A stretch of DNA of 25,923 nucleotides from Deltaproteobacteria bacterium (GTDB lineage Bacteria > Desulfobacterota > Desulfobacteria > Desulfobacterales > ETH-SRB1), in assembly GCA_019314185.1 (NCBI GenBank), contig JAFCZU010000054.1, positions 1 to 25,923 on the forward strand, in the 5' to 3' direction. Positions 22,462-25,923 of this stretch are shown in pieces. The notes under the pieces are model-generated. The model saw only the letters and a list, made by a program, of their open reading frames with translations. It was not told where the DNA came from and ran no database searches. The position numbers and the translations under genes are program-made. How positions within the stretch are numbered: position 1 is the first letter of the stretch; every line of letters begins with the position of its first letter.

Positions 22462-22893
22462 TTATTGAGTTTTGTGAGTCTTTTCCCAAACACGAATGAA
22501 TTTTCCATGATTACACGAAGGACAACAACCGGGTCTTCCTGTACCCTGAGGCTCCTTCCATTTATTATTGCATTTGCAGCACACAAATACTCGCTCCTCC
22601 TCATTTATCCTGTAATTGCCGCCCTCAATATTTATTGCCTTCCCATTAATCAGGGCATCCGCAATATTTTTTCGCGCCTGCTGGACAATCCTGCTAAATG
22701 TAGCCCTGGATACTCCCATACGGCCTCCAGCCTCTTCATGAGACATGCCGATCAGATCTGCAAGCCTTATTGATTCACACTCATCAACAGTAAGGCAGAC
22801 CTCTTCCAGCTCGAACATGGGAATACCTCTTGGTTTAAAATAGCTTACATCTGGATTAAAAGATACTATACGATTCTTTCGTGGTCTAACCAT
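22462..22893 (-). CDS. DUF134-family helix-turn-helix regulator with C-terminal zinc ribbon
   Basis: 143 residues from ATG 22893 (GGAG five bases upstream; an in-frame GTG immediately before is less likely). N-terminus VRPRKNRIVSFNPDVSYFKP and RGIPMFELEEVCLTVDECES are typical DUF134 starts. A helix-turn-helix follows, RLADLIGMSHEEAGGRMGVS then RATFSRIVQQARKNIADAL (about 44-82). The C-terminus has Cys pairs CCKC (105-108) and CCPSC (about 123-127), probably a zinc or Fe-S site. DUF134 genes commonly sit next to NifX/Mrp genes in anaerobes. First gene of the cluster, with its own promoter bearing a palindrome, so autoregulation is plausible. Confidence 0.88.
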   Translation of the reverse strand: MVRPRKNRIVSFNPDVSYFKPRGIPMFELEEVCLTVDECESIRLADLIGMSHEEAGGRMGVSRATFSRIVQQARKNIADALINGKAINIEGGNYRINEEERVFVCCKCNNKWKEPQGTGRPGCCPSCNHGKFIRVWEKTHKTQ

Positions 22894-22926
22894 CACATCT
22901 CCATTATGAGAATATGCTCAAAACAG

Positions 22927-22955
22927 AAAATAATTACTATCTTTCATATTGTCAA
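22927..22955 (-). promoter_or_regulatory. promoter of the DUF134/NifX/Mrp cluster
   Basis: Minus-strand TTGACA (22955-22950), 17-base spacer, TATTTT (22932-22927); the -35 is consensus and the -10 matches 4 of 6. The leader would be about 27 bases. A perfect palindrome TATTGTCAATA (22947-22957) covers the -35 box. Confidence 0.55.
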
Positions 22956-22959
22956 TAAA

Positions 22960-23220
22960 TATTTTTATATATAATTGGGTTCTTCTCCCGATTAATTGAT
23001 TCAAAGTTTCACTCATGCCTGATTCACAAACTGCCCGGTAAAACAGAAGGTTCCTCGCTTCTGCTCTTATCCTCCGGCGTACCTTTAAATACAGTTATTC
23101 TTTATCAATTCCGAATATCTCGACAACTCTTCTTTAAAGACGTTCAAGAAAATTGTTCCGGTCTCGGCTTTCTCTAAATATCTCAAGTTTCGCACCCTTG
23201 ATTTCTATCAATATCAAGAC
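22960..23220 (-). pseudogene. decayed C-terminus of a REP-associated (Y1) transposase
   Basis: This stretch is most of the 366-bp gap before the DUF134 gene. Read on the minus strand in one frame it gives ESRDRNNFLERL, stop, RRVVEIFGIDKE, stop, LYLKVRRRIRAEARNLLFYR and AVCESGMSETL. The order matches the C-terminal region of REP-associated tyrosine transposases (RVxEIxGI, then xEARxLxxxxAVxExGxS). Two in-frame stops and loss of the N-terminal HUH/Tyr domain make it inactive. The 18-bp repeat at 23182-23199 lies inside it. The homology is from memory of the family pattern and needs a database check. Confidence 0.6.
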
Positions 23221-23262
23221 GCTAAGGGTTGAAAATAACATTTTTACAGCGAAATCATTTGC

Positions 23263-24267
23263 TTATATTTTGTAACCGTCAAGTTCCATTAGATGATAAT
23301 ATTCTTTTGTTCCAACATCACTATGCCAATATCCTGTCAACTGCGCTGCACAATATCCTAACAGAAAAAGAAATATTAATGTATTAGCAATTTTTGCAGG
23401 TGTCCATTTTATTTTCAGTCCTGAAGTAACCATTGATAATGCTTGCTTTTCCGGACAAGCATCTACACATTCTAAACAGCCGATACATTCAGCGCTGATA
23501 ATTCGTTTTTTTTCAGATATTGGTAAATGTTGAGGGCATTTATTACTACATTGTTTACAGTCAATGCAAAAATCCGTATTCCGCTCAATACGTGTTGGGC
23601 TCAACATAGAAAAAAAACCTAAAAACGCACCATAAGGACAGAGATACCGGCACCAAAATAGTTTAATTTTAAATGATAATATAATAAGCGCGCAGATAAA
23701 AATGATGGTAATAATAGATGGATGAATAAAGAAAAATAACATCTTGGCATCAGCCAGTTTGTAATATGGACTTGCTAAAAACTGTTTAATCGCAGGTCCC
23801 GGCATCTTAATTAAAATTACCCAAATAAAAAATCCAAGCAAAAGATATTTTAATAACCGCAATGGAATATCAATGATTTTATGAAGTTTCCATGTTTTCC
23901 ATCCAATTCGTTCACCTAATTTCCATAACCATTCGGAAAGCGTTCCTATTGGACAAAACCAGCCGCAAAAAGACTTTTTTAAAACAAAAGATGAAACTAC
24001 AGCAAAACATAAAATAACCATTGCCGCAGGATGAACTGTATCCCAATGACCAGTTATAAAAAATAGCTTCCATGAGGCCAGCGCTCCTACAGGCAAAAAA
24101 GCTTCAACCCCTGGTGGACGCCAAACAGATGGAAATGGAGTTTGAATAATTTGATAAATAAATATTGTGAACTGTATGCCGATCGCAACTGTTAATAAAA
24201 AAACAACCAGTTGAACCGTATGCCTTAAAGAAAGATATTTTTTTTTATCATGGATGTGATCCGACAT
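23263..24267 (-). CDS. NapH/CcoG-like membrane 4Fe-4S protein
   Basis: 334 residues from ATG 24267. About five membrane helices; two CxxxCP motifs, CGWFCP (101-106) and CRYLCP (206-211); and two [4Fe-4S] sites, CIDCKQCSNKCP (234-245) and CIGCLECVDACP (261-272). This is the NapH/NosR/RdxA-type architecture: an inner-membrane electron-transfer protein. The partner oxidoreductase is not in the window. The first six residues, MSDHIH, and the GGAGG site before them match the HUH region of IS200-type TnpA, whose remnant runs directly into this gene; an in-frame GTG at 24291 would include more of it (HLEEGKV). The native start of the gene has therefore probably been replaced. The remaining sequence is intact. 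Confidence 0.87.
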   Translation of the reverse strand: MSDHIHDKKKYLSLRHTVQLVVFLLTVAIGIQFTIFIYQIIQTPFPSVWRPPGVEAFLPVGALASWKLFFITGHWDTVHPAAMVILCFAVVSSFVLKKSFCGWFCPIGTLSEWLWKLGERIGWKTWKLHKIIDIPLRLLKYLLLGFFIWVILIKMPGPAIKQFLASPYYKLADAKMLFFFIHPSIITIIFICALIILSFKIKLFWCRYLCPYGAFLGFFSMLSPTRIERNTDFCIDCKQCSNKCPQHLPISEKKRIISAECIGCLECVDACPEKQALSMVTSGLKIKWTPAKIANTLIFLFLLGYCAAQLTGYWHSDVGTKEYYHLMELDGYKI

Positions 24268-24434
24268 CACCTTGCCTTCCTCCAAATGCACTCCTTTCTG
24301 AGAACATAAATCCCGAACTTACCTATCATGCGCAGAACTTTGCCGTAAAGTACCTTTTTACGATATTTTGGCAAAATAACAACATGATACTTGTATTCCC
24401 ACTTAACATGTGCTTGACTTTTCCAATCTTTCAT
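24250..24434 (-). pseudogene. IS200/IS605 TnpA remnant fused to the NapH-like gene start
   Basis: From ATG 24434: MKDWKSQAHVKWEYKYHVVI then LPKYRKKVLYGKVLRMIG, a clear TnpA (Y1_Tnp) N-terminus, continuing to KEC. A one-base loss near 24292 then shifts the frame: restoring a C (TGC-CAT-TTG) would give KECHLEEGKVMSDHIH, matching the TnpA HUH motif region. After HIH the sequence departs into NapH-like protein. In the unrepaired frame the fragment ends at TGA 24267. The catalytic tyrosine and the right end are missing. A small hairpin CTTCC-TCATT-GGAAG at 24459-24473 is consistent with the element's left-end structure. Confidence 0.8.
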
Positions 24435-24591
24435 AGCGGTCATCCTTGACACTGGGGACTTCCTCATTGGAAGACCGTTTATCAATTTTACGCCTTAAAA
24501 TTTATTTTTAGCCCTTGCCGTCTAACGCTTTGGCTAAATTAAAGGGTGCGAAACTTGAGTTATGATTTATCAACTTCAGGCTTTTGAGATA

Positions 24592-25203
24592 ATGAAATTT
24601 TTTGGGCTTTTACTTTTTGCGTATTTACTTGGTTCCGTCCCCTTTGGCCTTGTTCTAACCAGGATTTTTACATCTGAAGATATCAGGCAAAAGGGAAGCG
24701 GAAATATTGGCGCTACAAACGTGAGGCGTGTTGCCGGCACAACTCTGGGAGTGTTTACTCTTGCCGGCGATGTATTTAAAGGGGCTTTCCCTGTATATCT
24801 TGCAACAGCAATGACCGGTTCTGAGAACTTATCAGGTGAAATTTATATGTGTTCTGTAGCGCTTCTTGCCTTTTCAGGACATCTTTATCCAATATTTCTG
24901 AAATTTAAAGACGGCGGAAAAGGTGTGGCAACTGCTGCCGGATGCTTTATAATGCTTTCACCAACAGCATCAATTATTGCTGTTGGTCTATTTGTAATAT
25001 TTATACTCTTGACAAATCATGCGTCCGTGGGCTCCCTTGCCGCAGCCGCCATACTGCCTGTCGCTGTTTTATGGTTTACCCGCTCATGGGTCATATCAGG
25101 ATGCGCAATTATAATAACAATTTCAATCTACTTTCGCCATAAAGACAACATCAAACGCCTCTTTAAAGACATAGAGCCTGTTATATGGGAAAGAAAAAGG
25201 TAA
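24592..25203 (+). CDS. plsY: acyl-phosphate glycerol-3-phosphate acyltransferase PlsY
   Basis: 203 residues, standard length. Inner-membrane enzyme that transfers the acyl group from acyl-phosphate to glycerol-3-phosphate, the first step of phospholipid synthesis. Seen: LLGSVPFGLVLTRI (motif 1), GSGNIGATNVRR (motif 2), and GHLYPIFLKFKDGGKGVATA (motif 3), among five or so hydrophobic segments. The start is set at ATG 24592, which fits family length. An in-frame ATG at 24562 would add ten residues but begins two bases after the 18-bp repeat, so those codons may be an insertion by-product. The native promoter region may have been displaced by the same event. Confidence 0.92.
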   Translation: MKFFGLLLFAYLLGSVPFGLVLTRIFTSEDIRQKGSGNIGATNVRRVAGTTLGVFTLAGDVFKGAFPVYLATAMTGSENLSGEIYMCSVALLAFSGHLYPIFLKFKDGGKGVATAAGCFIMLSPTASIIAVGLFVIFILLTNHASVGSLAAAAILPVAVLWFTRSWVISGCAIIITISIYFRHKDNIKRLFKDIEPVIWERKR

Positions 25204-25204
25204 C

Positions 25205-25250
25205 TGGCTATAGGCGTAGGCTATTAGACCGTAGGCTGAAGGTAAAGGAT
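25205..25250 (+). repeat. short degenerate repeat (GTAGGCT-type)
   Basis: Units such as ATAGGCGTAGGCTAT and CGTAGGCTGAAGG occur in tandem-like order just after plsY. Nothing else is visible in the 129-bp convergent gap to the UbiA-type gene, and no clear terminator. Confidence 0.35.
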
Positions 25251-25332
25251 ACTGATTAACCCTTCCCAACGGCAAAAGCTGTATTTGAGAACAGTATGCT
25301 TGAATGGTTGTGAGTCTTTTCCCTAAAAGTCT

Positions 25333-25923
25333 TCAGCCTTCAAACACAAAAAGTGTTTCTACAAGAAATTCCAGTCTGGTACCGGGAAGCATATTAGCCT
25401 TTTCATAAGCTGTAATAACTACAAACAGAAAGACCGGACACATTGAAAGAAAATAACCAAGACTCGAGACAAAATGTAATACGCTTGACAGCAACAAAAC
25501 CACAACATTAATAACCAGCGTAATTTTTAACAGTCTCAGTGCTTTGTTTTCTCCAAGAAGTATCGCTATTGTCTCCTTGCCGACAATCCTGTCCCCCTGC
25601 ATATCAAGAATATCGAAAAACGCCGTTCTGACGAACACAATGGATATTGACCAAAATAATACAAGCGCTGTTCCAATATTAATACTTCCCGATAAAGACA
25701 GCGCCGGCAGCAATGTTGTAACAATTCCCCAGGCCACAGCAATAAGAATTGTCTTTGAACCGGGAATATCCCTTATCCTCCTGTATCTGCTTGCGGCAAA
25801 ACTGTCCGGCACAAGCCTGATATTGTATGAAAGGCCCATTATGCTCATGGCAAGCAAAATCAAAAAAGGAATCGATCCCAGAGTATAAGCTGTAATTAGC
25901 CCTGCGCCTCCGGCAATTACTGC
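25333..25923 (-). CDS. UbiA-family prenyltransferase, C-terminal part (runs off the window)
   Basis: 196 codons are open to the window edge; the N-terminus, including the first Asp-rich motif, lies outside. Seen: the UbiA second aspartate motif region FFDILDMQGDRIVGKETIAI, with DMQGD in the DxxGD pattern that binds Mg-diphosphate, and five or more hydrophobic helices. These integral membrane enzymes attach prenyl chains to aromatic or other acceptors (quinones, haem, chlorin, lipids); the missing part prevents choosing among them. Convergent with plsY. An internal TTG at 25863 should not be taken as the start, because homologous hydrophobic sequence continues upstream. Confidence 0.85.
   Translation of the reverse strand, partial: AVIAGGAGLITAYTLGSIPFLILLAMSIMGLSYNIRLVPDSFAASRYRRIRDIPGSKTILIAVAWGIVTTLLPALSLSGSINIGTALVLFWSISIVFVRTAFFDILDMQGDRIVGKETIAILLGENKALRLLKITLVINVVVLLLSSVLHFVSSLGYFLSMCPVFLFVVITAYEKANMLPGTRLEFLVETLFVFEG

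Larger units (their letters stand above)
23182..24559. repeat. exact 18-bp inverted repeat pair bracketing the NapH-like gene
   Basis: CTCAAGTTTCGCACCCTT at 23182-23199 and its exact reverse complement at 24542-24559. Between them lie the NapH-like gene and the IS200-type remnant, both on the minus strand. No target duplication is seen at the outer ends and no enzyme specific to the repeats is encoded. The right copy ends two bases before an ATG upstream of plsY. Confidence 0.7.

Overview
The window looks like chromosome of an anaerobic deltaproteobacterium, probably a Desulfobacterales-type sulfate reducer. The evidence is an orange-protein (ORP)-like cluster of ferredoxin-type MinD ATPases and NifX-fold proteins, an FadH/old-yellow-enzyme oxidoreductase, a NapH-like Fe-S membrane protein, ThyX instead of ThyA, a MOFRL glycerate kinase, and several short palindromic elements. 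This assignment is inference from gene content; there is no rRNA or other marker gene.

Layout. 1-2704 (+): a possible 3' end of an upstream gene, a ClC-family chloride transporter with CBS domains, and a coupled tandem universal-stress-type protein. 2874-3413 (-): an unrecognised protein. 3691-5103 (+): a glycerate kinase whose last codons lie inside a 142-bp palindromic element. 5175-7702 (-): tonB, exbD, exbB and thyX, with a strong sigma70-type promoter before thyX. 7869-8831 (-): L-lactate dehydrogenase. 8919-9681: a MITE-like element directly beside a truncated IS3-family element. 9731-10379 (-): an HsdR-N-like protein with a 40-codon ORF overlapping its end. 10452-12664 (-): a marC pseudogene and an ABC-F ATPase that has lost the signature region of its first ATPase domain. 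12736-14090 (-): a CGGC-domain protein and a DUF89/ARMT1-like protein. 14158-17164 (-): an FadH-like oxidoreductase, a SAM methyltransferase and a small J-domain protein.

17235-22893 (-) is the most coherent block, reading in transcription order DUF134 regulator, NifX-like, Mrp/NBP35-like ATPase, NifX-like, radical SAM with winged helix, NifX-like with a Gly/Met/Arg-repeat tail, and two ferredoxin-MinD ATPases that overlap by ATGA. It resembles the ORP complex genes of Desulfovibrio. The likely theme is assembly or delivery of a metal-sulfur cluster, with ATPases as carriers and NifX-fold proteins as cluster holders. DUF134 is probably the local regulator, because a perfect palindrome sits on the -35 box of its promoter.

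22897-24560 is a scrapyard of Y1-transposase remnants. It holds a decayed REP-associated transposase C-terminus, an IS200/IS605 tnpA remnant that appears to supply the start codon and first residues of a NapH-like gene, and an exact 18-bp inverted repeat enclosing this stretch. The window closes with plsY (+) and the 3' part of a UbiA-family prenyltransferase (-).

I see no tRNA, rRNA, CRISPR array, integrase or recognised defence system. The most noteworthy signals are mobile DNA that has rewritten gene ends (glycerate kinase C-terminus, NapH N-terminus, possibly the NifX repeat-protein tail) and the ORP-like metal-cluster operon.
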